Source: Pyrus communis
Taxonomy: Eukaryota; Streptophyta; Magnoliopsida; Rosales; Rosaceae
Length of the DNA: 64,000 nucleotides
Assembly (NCBI RefSeq): GCF_963583255.1
Contig: NC_084803.1
Location: 9,878,122 to 9,942,121, forward strand
Direction of reading: 5' to 3'
Part shown: positions 1 to 11,013 of the stretch, piece after piece
Layout of the letters: the number at the start of each line of letters is the position of its first letter
Position numbering within the stretch: position 1 is the stretch's first letter
Notes under the pieces: generated by a model
Database searches by the model: none
What the model was told of the DNA's origin: nothing
What the model saw: only the letters and a program-made list of their open reading frames with translations
Program-made: the position numbers and the translations under genes

Positions 1-176
1 ACAAAGAAGTTCCCTCTCAAGGTTTGTGATAACCCTAGCAATAATCTCAAGAAATTTTTTCTGATGTGGAAGATCAGTCAAAACTGCAACCACAGAGCAT
101 ACTCGGAATTTCAAGAGACTTTACAACCAATGCTCTACCAAGAACGATCCCTGACCGACTTGGCTCTGATACCAAT
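1..176 (-). mobile_element. 5' leader of a truncated Ty1/copia element
   Basis: This is the untranslated leader of an LTR retrotransposon lying on the minus strand. Its body is outside the window to the left. At 162-174 the minus strand reads TGGTATCAGAGCC, the primer-binding site complementary to the 3' end of initiator Met tRNA that copia elements use. It lies two bases from the LTR at 177. No gag or pol coding is visible here. Confidence 0.75.
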
Positions 177-566
177 TGTTGAATAAGAAGAGTATCCAAG
201 ATAACTCTAATGATCCCAAGAAGAAGAAAATAGAGCACACTATTAAAGAAAGCTCACAAAACAAACTAATTAGCAAAGCTTTTCTTATTTAGCTCTAGGC
301 TTTGTTTTTCCTTGGATGATTTACAATGCTTGAGGACTTGGGTATTTATAGCAAACCAAATGAAAGCTACACCACACACTTACTTCACCTACAACATCCA
401 CCTACTTCACCTACAACATCCACCTACTTCACCTACAACATCCACCTACTTCACCTACAACCTCCACTTACTTCACCAACCTCACACACTTACTTCACCA
501 ACCTCACACACTTACTTCACCTACAACATCCACCTACTTCACCTACAATTGACATTGATCTCAACA
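177..566 (-). repeat. 5' LTR of a copia element (minus strand)
   Basis: This 390-bp LTR starts TGTTGA and ends TCAACA, a perfect terminal inversion, and abuts the primer-binding site at 162-174. The sequence right of it, from TACTTCGAT, resumes the host array sequence: compare TAGTACTTCGATTC near 1193. The TACTT at 567-571 is probably one side of the target duplication, with the other side outside the window. The LTR contains a minisatellite at about 372-546. Confidence 0.8.
372..546. repeat. Minisatellite inside the copia LTR
   Basis: The 22-bp unit TACTTCACCTACAACATCC(ACC) and the variant TACTTCACCAACCTCACAC are repeated about eight times in tandem. Two overlapping forward frames stay open through it (Tyr/Thr/His/Leu-rich), but this comes from the repeat and I do not consider it coding. 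Confidence 0.85.
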
Positions 567-1624
567 TACTTCGATACGGAAGCCAAGCCACTAAAATAAA
601 GAGCCAAGTCGACTACTTCTCTTGTTTGTCTCTCTGTTTGTGCGGTACGACTACATGTATAAAATTTCATTCTCAGTTGGATCTTGTACGAAGCTGAAAC
701 TGTAGTTAGTGTAATGGATAACGACATCGGATCTTTCGACCAAAAAGAGAGATAGAGTAAACACCTAGGGAGAGAACGACCCCAGCCAATAGGAGCCAAT
801 TATATTTTTAATCAAATTTTCTAACCAATTCAAGGTTTTCTCTAGCACTTGATGCTAAATAATGACCATGGAATCAAAGACTGATATGCAAACTATCGAC
901 AAAAATTCGACAAACAGAATTGTAGTTAAAACTAAAGATGCACCCTCTCAACTCTAATTGATGCAAACTTATATAATAATATCAAACTGTTACGTTTCCA
1001 TGTGAGTGATTACTATATCGTTTACTTGTATAACGAGAGCTGATGATTGAATGAGACCTACATGTCAGTATTTGCATGGAATCAATCGCCAAACAAGGCC
1101 TGATAATACAATGTGCAGCCTTTTCTCACTAGTTAGGTAAATAACGCCTTGGTGAATAAATGTATGCTAACAGCCTCAGACTAAACTAATTAGTACTTCG
1201 ATTCAAAAGCCAAGCCACGAAATGGAAAGCCAAGTCGAATGCTTCTCTTAGTCTTTTGTCGATCTCTCTATGTTTAGAAAAACTAGAGCACTAAACAAAG
1301 TTGAATCAAAATAGCCCTAGAAAGAAACGTTTCGTCTCATTCTTCTCTCCACTTTGGGAAGAATCCCATACCTAACTTTTGTCGTGCTCAACAAGAGTAT
1401 GTACGAGCAATAGCACAAATATTTTTCTTGATTTCCCCCTCAAAAATTTATCACACATTGATTCCCTCTTGTACATAAATGTTTCAGAAAGCATGCAGAA
1501 TTTTCAACACACTCGAACATATATAACACAAGTCATACACAAACGCTTAATCAGCTACTCAGCATACACCACTCACAGCCTTTCACATTATTTAGCACAA
1601 GAGATTCTATTCACTTTGAAGAGG
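567..1624 (+). promoter_or_regulatory. Upstream region of array gene 1
   Basis: No gene lies here. This is the 5' flank shared by the array units. Visible modules are CGACATCGGATCTTTCGACC near 722, TTACTTGTATAACGA near 1023 (about 600 bp before the ATG), GTTAGGTAAATAACG near 1133, AAAGCCAAGTCGAA near 1228 and CTTGATTTCCCCC near 1428. The TATA position at 1472-1479 reads TACATAAA, whereas the other copies have TATATAAA/G. This is a one-base change that could weaken transcription. Confidence 0.6.
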
Positions 1625-1948
1625 ATGTCTAGCACAGGAGTTGCCGGAATGATGTTTCAGTCTGTGTTTGAAGGAAGCCTGTCAATGAGAAACACCGAAA
1701 TTGAGCGAAGACCATACCATAAGAACTGCAGTTGCGCTCTCCACTCCAAGTCTGGTGTTTGCTCCAACAGTAATTGTCAGTGGAACCTTTCCTTTGCAAA
1801 GAAACAGTCATGGACCGATCGTTCCTTATGCATACAGGCTAATGCAACAACTCCCAAATTCTCTTCTGTTCTCGTCACATCCACATCCTCTGGGAACAGC
1901 GAAAGTGTGGTTGGGGTTCATAACACGGCCTTGTCACATAGGCAATAG
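1625..1948 (+). CDS. Array gene 1: small Cys-containing plant protein, function unknown
   Basis: This intronless ORF encodes 107 residues. The frame is open further upstream, but the ATG at 1625 aligns with the start of every paralogue, so I chose it. The central block is kept: VFEGSLSM at about 14-21, IERRPYHKNCSCALH at 26-40, GVCSN at 44-48, then KKQSW. No signal peptide or membrane segment is visible; the protein is soluble, basic and rich in Ser/Thr in the tail. Differences from the consensus are the cysteine of FQC (residue 13) changed to Ser, a one-codon insertion giving SNSNCQWN, and SFPKK changed to SFAKK. With the altered TATA sequence this suggests relaxed constraint. The tail (TSTSSGNSES, VHNTALSH) matches genes 2 and 5, which form one subfamily. 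I do not recognise a function, and conserved cysteines C35, C37 and C46 only hint at metal binding or disulphides. Confidence 0.75.
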   Translation: MSSTGVAGMMFQSVFEGSLSMRNTEIERRPYHKNCSCALHSKSGVCSNSNCQWNLSFAKKQSWTDRSLCIQANATTPKFSSVLVTSTSSGNSESVVGVHNTALSHRQ

Positions 1949-4232
1949 ATGGAGGTTTTCAGAGGCTAGATTTATCACACGATGATTTCGGGTTAGTTAG
2001 AAGAAATTAAAAAGGCTAGGATATGAGAAGCAATTTTAATTGTTAGTTTCTGTAAGCTTATATATTCTCTCCATTGTTATACTATAGTACTCCAGCACTA
2101 GTACGTACTACTCAAGTTCAAATTGATTTTGAGGAATGGCGCTTGTGGGTCCATTTAATTTCTTCTACAAATGTAAATTCTTGAAAGTACATATTTCTCG
2201 TGTAACTAAATAGTGTCACGTTTCTCATCTATATTTTGTAGAACATCCTTTCAGAACCACCGCTCAAGTACTTTTTTTTTTTTTTTCACTTTTCGTAGAT
2301 ACCTTGCAAGTCATTAGTATTTGATGAGCCAAAGAAATGTTTTCGTTTTCGTTTGGCTTCACTGCAGAAAATTTCCAAGTGAAGATCCTATATTAGTTTA
2401 CATAGGCCAAGATAAAGCCTCCATTTTCTTAGGTAGGTAAGGACAAAATGCAATGGTATTGATAATTCTATATGCAAAAAGAGGCAAATTAAAGAAGAAC
2501 AAGAGAAAGAGTTTCTTTTTCTTTTCTTTCTTTTTGTTAAATATTTTCTAGTTTAATTATTACAGTTAGGCAATAGATACCTGCAAGAGGAGAAAGGTGG
2601 TTTCACTTGATCACTTTCGATGGAGTTTTTATGTTTGTTTTATATTTTCTAATTAAAGTCAAAGGAAAGAGAGAAGAGAGATAGAAACAAGAGTTAAGAG
2701 AAGATGTCAATGAAAACAAATAGAGAAAACGAAAGTTGATCAATAGAATATTAGGCAAATAATTCTTGAATTTTTGAATTTTTATTAAATCATTCTACAT
2801 ATTCTTCTACATTTTTCTCTCAGAAAATGTCTTTAACGGAGGCGGCCTGGTCTCACATTGTGAGTGCACGAGCTATGAACTTCTTTGTGAGTTTTACATT
2901 TGAATACTAGTGGTATTTCTACTTTAAACTACACTAAGGGGAATGAGAGGATTTGAACATGAGATTCAGTTTTAGTGGGTTGAAAAAAAAGACCCTAACC
3001 ATTAGAGTAATCTACCACTTATAACTACATTTTTTAATATGAGAAGGACAAGTTTTTAATTTTATGACATAACAACTATATTTTCCAATGGAATTTTACA
3101 GTTTATAATTTTCTTTCGATAAAAATCAGCCTACGATAATAAAAAGTTAAATTACAAGACATACAAATTAATTTGGTTATCCTAGCATGCATTACCCTTC
3201 CCAATTTAAGTAATTTCTTCCACTACAAAAGCACCCAGCTTGCATAAAATAGAAGGCAAAACTATTGCTAGATTATGTACTTTTTTTTATCACTCCCAAC
3301 AATTCAAGAGAGTGATGTAACGTGAACCCGAATCATACGAGGAGTTTGTTCATCTAAAGCAGACGAGTGAAAGCACAAGTACATGGCGGTACTCCTGCAT
3401 TTAGAAAATTTTATTCTCAGTTGGATCTTGTACGAAGCTGTAATTGTAGTTACTATATTGGACAACGACATCGGATCTTTCGACCGAAAAGAGAGAACGA
3501 GTAAACACCTAGGGAGAGAACGACCCCAGCCAATAGGAGCCAATTATATTTTTAACCAAATTTTCTAACCAATTCAAGGTTTTCTCTAGGACTTGATGCT
3601 AAATAATAACCATGGAATCATAGACTGAGATGCAAACTATCGACAAAAATTTGACAAATAGAATTGTAGTTAAAACTAAAGATACACCCTCTCAACTCTA
3701 ATTGATGCAAACTAACTAATATAATAATATCAAATCGTTACTTTTCCATGTGAGTGATTACTATATCGTTTACTTGTATAATGAAAACTGATGCTTGAAT
3801 GAGACTTACATGTCAGTTATTTGCATGGAATCATATGCCAAACAAGGCCTAATAAATAAAAAGAGCAGCCTTTTCTCACTAGTTAGGTAAATAACGACTT
3901 GTTGAATCAATGTATGCTAACAGCCTGAGACTAAACCAATTAGTACTTAGATTCAGAAGCCAAGCCACGAAATGGAAAGCCAATTAAGTCGAATGCTTCT
4001 CCTTGTGTTTTGTCGATCTCTCTGTGTTTAGAAAAACTAGGGCACTAAACAAAGTTGAATTAAAATAGCCCTAGAACGAAACGTTTTGTCTCATTCTTTT
4101 AATTTATTCCACTTTAACAGGAATCCCATACCTAACTTTTGTCGCGTTCAACAAGAGTATGTACGAGCAATAGCACAAATATTTTTCTTGATTTCCCCCT
4201 CAAATTAATTATCACACAATGATTCCCTCTTG
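1949..4232. other. Spacer between array genes 1 and 2
   Basis: No gene is seen. The first 600 bp are the 3' flank shared by the array (GAAGAAATTAAAAAGG, GAAGCAATTTTAATTG, ACTCAAGTTCAAATTGA). Next come a SINE relic on the minus strand (2931-3030) and AT-rich DNA. From about 3300 the shared upstream modules of the next unit begin, with ATCATACGAGGAGTTTG near 3332, the CGACATCGGATCTTTCGACC module near 3467 and TTACTTGTATAATGAAA near 3770. Confidence 0.6.
2931..3030 (-). mobile_element. SINE relic (tRNA-derived, minus strand)
   Basis: On the minus strand there is an A-box-like TCTAATGGTTAGGG followed about 45 bases later by a B-box GTTCAAATCC, the internal RNA polymerase III promoter layout of plant SINEs. 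The same relic occurs at the matching place in the 3' flanks near 5497-5585 and 34530-34625, so it inserted before the array was duplicated. Exact ends are uncertain. Confidence 0.5.
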
Positions 4233-4240
4233 TATATAAA
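4233..4240 (+). promoter_or_regulatory. TATA box of array gene 2
   Basis: TATATAAA lies 145 bp before the ATG at 4385, in the conserved context CCCTCTTG-TATATAAA-TGTTTCAG. The same box is found at a similar distance in the other full copies. Confidence 0.7.
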
Positions 4241-4384
4241 TGTTTCAGAAAACATGCAGAATTTTAACACACTCAAACAGACATAACACAAATCATACAC
4301 AAACACTTAATCAGCTGCTCAGTATAGACCCCGCACAACCTTTCACATTAATTAGCACAAGAGATTCAATTCATATCAAAGAGA

Positions 4385-4708
4385 ATGTCTAGCACAGGAG
4401 TTGCCGGTATGATGTTTCAGGGTGTGTTTGAAGGAAGCCTGTCAATGCAGGACACTGAAATTGAACGAAGGCCATACCATAAGAACTGCAGTTGCGCTCT
4501 CCACTCCAAGTCTGGTGTTTGCTCTAACGCTGGTCAGCGGAACCTTTCCTTCCCAAAGAAACAGTCATGGACCAATCGTTTCTTATGCATGCAGGCTACT
4601 GCAACTTCCAAATTCTCTTCTGCTTTCGTCGCATCCACATCCACTTCCACCGGAAACAGCATAAGTGTGACTGGGGTTCATAATACGGCCTTGTCACATT
4701 GGCAATAG
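4385..4708 (+). CDS. Array gene 2: small plant protein, function unknown
   Basis: This is a full-length 107-residue intronless member, closest to genes 1 and 5. The core VFEGSLSM, IERRPYHKNCSCALH, GVCSN and FPKKQSW is intact. Two cysteines that are usually present are replaced: FQC is FQG at residue 13, and the SNAC position reads SNAG at 50. C35, C37 and C46 remain. The tail is Ser/Thr-rich (ASTSTSTGNS) and ends ALSHWQ. TATA box, upstream modules and ATG context are all present, so it could be expressed. The function is unknown to me. Confidence 0.8.
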   Translation: MSSTGVAGMMFQGVFEGSLSMQDTEIERRPYHKNCSCALHSKSGVCSNAGQRNLSFPKKQSWTNRFLCMQATATSKFSSAFVASTSTSTGNSISVTGVHNTALSHWQ

Positions 4709-5964
4709 ATTGGGGTTTTCAGAGGCTAGATTGATCGCATGATGATTACGGGTTAGAAGAAATTAAAAAGGTTAGGAATTGAGAAGCAATTTTAATTGGT
4801 AGTTTCTCACAACCTTATACATTCTTGTCCATATTAATATAGCACTCCAACACTACTACGTACTACTCAAGTTCAATTTGATTTTTAGGAATGGTGCTTG
4901 TGGGTTCGTTTAATTTCTTCCAAACATGTAAATTCTTCGGAGTACATATTCCTCTTGTAACTAAACATTGTCACGTTTTCCATCTATACTATTCTATAAA
5001 AAGTCATTTCAGCACCACCACTGAAGTAATTTATTTTTTCACTTTTAGTAGACACCTTGCAAGTCATTAGTAATTGATGAGCCAAAGAAAATGTTTTCGT
5101 TTTCGTTATGCTTCATTGCACAAAATTTCCAAGGGAAGATCCTAATTTATTAGTTTTACAGGCCAAGAAAGAGCCTCCATTTTCTTAGGTAGGCATGGAC
5201 AAAATGCAGGCATGATTCTTTAGTTTTTCAATGGTATTGATAATTCTATATGCAAAAAGAAGCAAATTAAAGAAGAACAAGAGAAAAAGTTTCTTTTTCT
5301 TTTCTTTCTTTTTGTCAAATATTTTAGTTTAATAAACAAACTCATAGGCAATAGATACCATCAAGAGGAGAAAGGTAGTTTCACTTGATCACTTCAATGA
5401 AGTTTTTATTTTTGTTTTATGTTTTATAATTAAAGCCTAAGGAAAGAGAGAAGAGAGATAGAAACAAGAATTGCGATATTCCTACTTTAAACTATCTTAT
5501 GGAGTAAGTGGAGAGTTTGATCCGTGATACAATCTTAGCGGGTAGAAGAAGACAACTCTAACCACTAGAGCAATCCACCGCTTCTAACTACATATTTATT
5601 AGGGTTGTTTAGATATAGGTTCATACAACTCATATACCTCAGATAAAAACCTACCTATAAATAAACTTCCAATAAAAACCCAAAATTTAAATAAATTGCC
5701 ACATAAGAAAATAAGTAACCTATTAATATAAGTTATTCTCATACAACCATTATTAGCCAACCATTATGGCTAATGTTTTTAGCAATTTCTTTTATTAGTC
5801 TAATAATGAACTAATATAATTCATTACCATATCTCTTAACCATATAACTTTAGATAAATTACTTTCCGAACACATAAACATATATATAATAGTAAAACAT
5901 AAAATAGAAGATACATTTTTTTGTAAATTATATTCATACAAAAACAAAATTGTAGATACACTAT
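4709..5964. other. Spacer after array gene 2
   Basis: No gene is seen. The first 650 bp match the 3' flank of gene 1. A minus-strand SINE relic (about 5497-5585) has an A-box-like TCTAGTGGTTAGAG and a B-box-like GGATCAAACTC. From 5600 to 5964 the sequence is very AT-rich and I see nothing else. Confidence 0.55.
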
Positions 5965-6596
5965 TAGGGATGACAATTTAACCCGTCAAATCCGATCATC
6001 GCAAGTAACTGATTCGAATAATTCGGTTTCGGGTATAAAATTTCGGGTATTTTACGGTTATGGGTAACCGTTGGGTAAAATTTTCGATTTCGGGTTCGGT
6101 TATGGTTATTGTGGTATCCACCCCAAACCCATACCCGAAACCGAACGATTTCATCTATGAATAAAAAAATATAAATATTTATTATATGAAAATGGGTTGT
6201 TAATAATCATGCATTATTAAATATGAAATTAATTATTTACTTTTATATCACTAATAATGGGAATTATATGCTTATAATTTTCAAGAGTGTAGATGTTTTC
6301 TTAGTAATTTAAATTTTTAATATTAATTATTAGATGCATTGTATCAATTGTAATAATAATAGCAATTTATTTAATATTGTTTTTTTTAATATTATTCATT
6401 TAGTTAATAATATAAATAAATATATAAATATCGTAATGGGGGAAAACCGCTCCTTGATCAAAAATTCGTCACCCGACGGGTTCAATTATGGGGAAAACCC
6501 ATTCGTGGATTCTACGCGTTTGGGTTTGGGGAAAATAAACGGGTTCAGGTATGGGGATGGCACATTCGAACCCAATCTGCCTCGTTGCCATCCCTA
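5965..6596. mobile_element. hAT-like MITE (632 bp)
   Basis: The element has terminal inverted repeats TAGGGATGACAA (left) and TTGCCATCCCTA (right). They are flanked by ACACTAT on both sides (5958-5964 and 6597-6603), extendable to 8 bp (ACACTATT) with a one-base shift. TAGGG-type termini and a target duplication of about 8 bp are typical of the hAT superfamily. The interior has repeats such as TTTCGGGTA and ACCCGAAACCGAA near both ends. There is no transposase ORF, so it is non-autonomous; small ORFs inside it are not credible genes. Confidence 0.8.
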
Positions 6597-7009
6597 ACAC
6601 TATTGTTGTAAAAAAAGGTAAATCTTTTATGTAAAATTGTAGATACATTATTGTCACAGTAGGTAAATTAGTTTCATATAAATTTAAAAAGTAGGTAAAT
6701 TATATTCATACAAAAATAAAATTGTGGATACATTATTGTTAAATAAGAACAGGTGACTTTTTATCCTAAAATTTGAATAATAGATAAATTATTTTTGTAC
6801 ATACATTAACTTTTTTTTATAAAATTAAACAATAGGTATATCATTAGCTTCACCAATTATACACAGTAGGTAAATTATTTTTGCTAAAACTAAAGAATAA
6901 GTAAATTATTTTTTCAGATACATAAGTGTTGTAAAAATTAAATAATAGGTACATTATTACTCCACAAATTTGATATGATAGATAAATTATGGTAAAAATT
7001 TATAATTGG

Positions 7010-7048
<39 letters not shown>

Positions 7049-7434
7049 TACATTATTTTATTGATAAATATTTTAAAAGATAGACTATTTCACTAAAAAA
7101 ATATATTTAAATTGAAAAATGTTGTTAAGATTAAGAAAACTTTCCAAATTAATTCCTATATCAAATTAAAAGCAAATTTTATGGAGTGAGAGAAACATGA
7201 ATCAACGAAAATAATTACAAAACGTGGAAATCCTGAATTCTCATATAACATGCAATGCATTTAGAATATTAGTGCCTTTGGTTTTTTTTTTTTTTTGTAA
7301 AATCATTAATCCTCCTTAAAATCTGCATATGTTTAATTGTGCACATTAAACATGCAAAAAAGGGGTATTTTAGGCATTCAAAAAAATTTAAATGTGTAAA
7401 GTCAAACATAATTAATGAATTTACTTAGTTGGAG
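6597..7434. other. AT-rich spacer with (TA)n microsatellite
   Basis: No gene is seen. The sequence is a low-complexity AT-rich stretch with many diffuse repeats of the GTAGGTAAATTAT type. A pure (TA)n run lies at about 7013-7046. Confidence 0.6.
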
Positions 7435-7762
7435 TGTTATATCCCACATCGCCCAGGGGAGTGAATCCTGTAAGCCTTATATGTATATTTCCATCTCTAC
7501 CTAGCACAAGGCCTTTTGAGAGCTCACTGGCTTTGGGTTCCATGGGAACTCCGAAGTTATAAGCGAGTAGCGCGCGAGTACTCCCATAATGAGTGACTCA
7601 TTGGGAAGTTGCTCGTGTGAGTTCCCAGAAACAAAATCGTGAGGGCGTGGTCGGGGCCCAAAGCGGATAATATTGTGCTACGGTGGAGACAATTTGGTAT
7701 CAGAGCCAATCCCTGGTCGGATGTGTGCCGACGAGGATGTCAGGCCCCTAAGTGGAGTGGAT

Positions 7763-8057
7763 TGTTACATCCTATATCACCCAGGGGAGTGGATCCTATA
7801 AGCCTTATATGTATATTCTCATTTTTATTTAGCACGAGTCCTTTTGGGAGCTCATTAGCTTCGGGTTCCATGGGAACTCCGAAGTTAAGCGAGTAGCGCG
7901 CGAGAGCACTCCCATGATGGGTGACCCACTGGGAAGTTGCTCGTGTGAGTTCCCAGAAACAAAACCGTGAGGACGTGGTAGGGGCCCAAAGCGGACAATA
8001 TCATGTTACGATGGAGTCGAGCACGGTTGTGGTGGGGGCTCGGGGCGGGATGTGACA
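7763..8057 (+). repeat. Middle Cassandra LTR with 5S-like domain
   Basis: This 295-bp LTR begins TGTTACATCC and ends GATGTGACA. The 5S-like domain runs from about 7862 to 7960. It is not an rRNA gene: only part of a 5S sequence is recognisable and it sits inside an LTR. Confidence 0.85.
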
Positions 8058-8128
8058 ATTTGGTATCAGAGCCAATCCCTGGTCGGATGTGTGTCGACGA
8101 GGACGTCGGGCCCCTAAGGGGAGTGGAT

Positions 8129-8427
8129 TGTTACATCCTACATCGTCTAGGGGAGTGGATCCTGTAAGCCTTATATAAATATTCCCATCTCTACCTAGCA
8201 CGAGGCTTTTTGGGAGCTCACTGGCTTCGGGTTTCATGGGTGGAACTCCGAAGTTAAGCGAGTAGTGTGCGAGAGCATTCCCATGATGGGTGACGCACTG
8301 GGAAGTTGCTCGTGTGAGTTTCCAGAAACAAAACCGTGGGGGCGTGGTCGGGACCCAAAACCGACAATATTGTGCTATAGTGGAGTCGAGCCCAGATTGT
8401 GGTGGGGGCTCGGGCCGGGATGTGACA
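8129..8427 (+). repeat. 3' Cassandra LTR
   Basis: This 299-bp LTR begins TGTTACATCC and ends GATGTGACA, followed by the TGGAG target duplication at 8428. It is nearly colinear with the middle LTR, with the 5S-like domain starting near 8228. Confidence 0.85.
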
Positions 8428-8742
8428 TGGAGTCTAGTCATTTGATTTTATTCGAGTAAAAAAGTTACGTTGGATTTTATATGAAATAAATTGAGTTTGA
8501 GAGGTTAAAGTCATATTTACATTTTTTATTATGAGGACAAACTTTTAATTTTATCACGTGACAACTACATTTTGCAATTAAATTTCACAGTTTACGGTTT
8601 TCTTTCGATAAAAAGCAGTCCACATAAAAAGTAAAATTGCAAGTCATACAATTCTTTATCACTCCCATCAGTATGTATTAAATTTAGGAAACAATGGCTA
8701 AATATTAAGCGAAGGCATACCAGTTGGTTATACCAACTGGTC

Positions 8743-9589
8743 AGGGCCAGTCCAGAGATTTTTGAGATTCAGGGCGACGTCAAAAAATGTGCCTACATTT
8801 CATATAAAAAAAAAATTTGTTTTCACACGTAAAACATCGATAAAATTATATTTAGAAAAACACTTTAAACTCAATAATTTAGAAATACGGAATAATTAAT
8901 TTATTTTGTATAGAGAAGGAAACTGAAAAACTTCAGGCTTTCAAGTAGATAGAATATGAGTTTTGTTTTCCATATGAACTTTTAAAGTGTTTTTGTATAA
9001 ATCGTGAGTTGTTTTTTAGTCTTTAAGGATATGTATAAGTAATGAATGAACACTAAATTAAATCTTTTGATGACACGTAATATTATTTTGCAAATTTGGT
9101 CTAAAAATTTAGTGTACGCATTATTTTTTGCTGAAGATTAGACTTGAATTGGAACAAATATTTAAAATAGCAACCACATAGCTACTAGCTAACCAAACAA
9201 AAATTTGTAAAAATTGAAAAAAATAAACATGCACATAGCATTTCAAATTTAGGACCTCTCGTTAATTTTAAACAACAATAACCATTGCTTATAATTAAAC
9301 TTCTTAATCATTTAGCCAAATTTTATAAATTTATATTGTTATGAAAAGAAATTTGTAAAAATTGAATGTAAATAAGCACACATGGTGTTTTGAACCTAAG
9401 ACCTCTTCATTCATTTTAAACAACAAAACCACCAGTTCTAGTTAAATTTCTTTGTCACTAAACCAAATTTTATAAATTTATACTCTTATAAAAACATATA
9501 TAAATATATCAGCCTAATAATTTTGGTGCCCGCAATTTTTTTGGGCCTTGGACGGTAGCCCTGCCCGCACTGGGCTTGGGCCGGGCCTG
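8743..9589. mobile_element. hAT-like element (847 bp)
   Basis: The ends are CAGGGCCAG on the left and GGGCCGGGCCTG on the right (inverted CAGGCCC). They are flanked by perfect 8-bp target duplications CAACTGGT at 8735-8742 and 9590-9597. The paralogous unit holds the empty site with a single CAACTGGT at 34782-34789, which confirms both borders. There is no transposase, so this is a non-autonomous hAT derivative. The AT-rich interior has no credible ORF. Confidence 0.85.
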
Positions 9590-9615
9590 CAACTGGTGCA
9601 AACAAAGATCATGCA

Positions 9616-9752
9616 GCAAGTGGCCCTTTACCATAGTGGTAGAAAAGTGTTGAGCCATTGCATGACAACGTAGGTTCAAACCCCGTTAGTGGCTAATCTA
9701 ATATCAAATCAGACAAAATCTATCTATCGATTGACAAAAAAAGAAAAAAAGA
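9616..9752 (+). mobile_element. SINE with 16-bp target duplication
   Basis: This 137-bp element has an A-box-like TAGTGGTAGAAAAG near its 5' end and a B-box GGTTCAAACC at 9673-9682, and ends in an A-rich tail AAAAAAAGAAAAAAAG. It is flanked by the exact 16-bp repeat AAACAAAGATCATGCA (9600-9615 and 9753-9768). The empty site with a single copy is at 34792-34807 in the paralogous unit. This is a tRNA-derived SINE mobilised by LINE machinery. Confidence 0.85.
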
Positions 9753-9768
9753 AAACAAAGATCATGCA

Positions 9769-10866
9769 ATGACTATTGGTAATTTAATTTGATCATTTAA
9801 AGCATCTAATTAAATGTGGCTATAATCATGCCATTCGGATGGAGATAATTCTAAAAATAAAAAACTCTCATGGTCAAAAGACTCAAAACCATAAAAGCTA
9901 CTCATCAATGGACTTATGCAAAGTACAAGATATATGTGACAGTACTCCTACACTTACAAAACTGTGGCGAAGGAAGAATCACCGCTCAGATTAGTAGCAT
10001 TTGCCTCCTCGAAGGAAGTTGATATTCTACTCTAAAATTAACTAGTAATAAGGGAGTAGTTCAGCTGCTTATAATATGTTGATTATCACGTATCTTGTAA
10101 GTTAATTATCATATGGAACTCAAAATCACTTAAAAAAAGCATATGGTAACATATTAGACAACTGTTTATTTCACAATCTTAAATACTAGTATAAAGCAAA
10201 TATACAGTGCAAGAACAATCGATGAAAACTTAATTGACAAACAAAATTCTAGTTCAAACCAAAGATCCGGTATCTCAACTCTTAAGTGATGGAAACCTAA
10301 TATAATAATAAAAAACACAAAATTAAATTTGTATGACGGACAGTGATGGCATAACTCCAAGTTGTAGGTCGTTAATTACTTGTACAACGAAATCAAAACT
10401 GATGCCTGACTCAGACCTTTGTTGATTAGTTAGTTAACTACCTAGATTTGGCCGTCAATCATTTCTAATATTCAAATCAAAAGAACAAACCTTTCTAAGT
10501 TCTAATTAGTTTGGTTAATAACGTCTTGCGGTTCAACCTATGCTCAAAGCCTGAAACCTCCCACTAACTAATACTTTGTACACTAAACAAAATGCCAAGT
10601 CGAGACTACAAACCTGTATCTTTTTTATCTCTAATTAAATGGAAAGCTGAATTTTCCAGTTAAAACTACGCCCCTCCTCACAAAGCTGAATTTTCCCTAG
10701 AAATCAACGAACGCTTGTCTTTCTTTGCTTTCCACTTTGGCAAGAATCCCATAACTAAAATTCTGTCGAGTTCAACAAGAGTAAGTTGGAAAAATAGCAC
10801 AAATTTTATTTTTTTGATTTCCCCACACCTAATTTATAATTTTTATCATACACTGATCCCTTCTTG
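9769..10866 (+). promoter_or_regulatory. Upstream region of array gene 3
   Basis: No gene lies here. The sequence parallels the 5' flank of gene 6 (34808-35872). It has ATTACTTGTACAACGAAATC near 10375, GGTTAATAACGTCTTGCGG near 10512, GCCAAGTCGAGAC near 10591 and the TTTTTGATTTCCCC block near 10812. Confidence 0.55.
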
Positions 10867-10874
10867 TATATAAA
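10867..10874 (+). promoter_or_regulatory. TATA box of array gene 3
   Basis: TATATAAA lies 140 bp before the ATG at 11014, in the context CCCTTCTTG-TATATAAA-TGTTTTAG shared with paralogues. Confidence 0.65.
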
Positions 10875-11013
10875 TGTTTTAGGAAGCCATGCAAAAGTTT
10901 TAACACTCTCAAATACAAGTACACAACACACTTAGCTACGCAGCCTACTCTTCTTCTCACAGCCTTAAGCTGAAACGCAAATTAGTACAAGGGATTTAAT
11001 TCAACTGAAGAGA

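Larger units (their letters stand above)
7435..8427 (+). mobile_element. Cassandra element with three LTRs
   Basis: This is a terminal-repeat retrotransposon in miniature of the Cassandra type. Three LTRs (7435-7691, 7763-8057, 8129-8427) are separated by two short internal segments of 71 bp each. After the first and second LTR, the primer-binding site TTTGGTATCAGAGCC follows. Target duplications TGGAG flank the whole at 7430-7434 and 8428-8432. Each LTR carries a 5S-rRNA-like stretch: GGAACTCCGAAGTT, TGGGTGACCCACTGGGAAGT and CTCGTGTGAG, which resemble the internal control region of plant 5S rRNA. No protein is encoded. The LTR-internal-LTR-internal-LTR structure suggests recombination between two copies or a tandem DNA intermediate. 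The first LTR lacks about 37 bp near its 3' end. Confidence 0.9.

Noticed and set aside
6334..6657. Small ORFs inside 5965-6596.
   Set aside because: The region is a non-autonomous hAT-like MITE; the ORFs have no protein motif.
7850..8330. 5S rRNA gene(s).
   Set aside because: The 5S-like stretches are partial and lie inside Cassandra LTRs with primer sites and target duplications.
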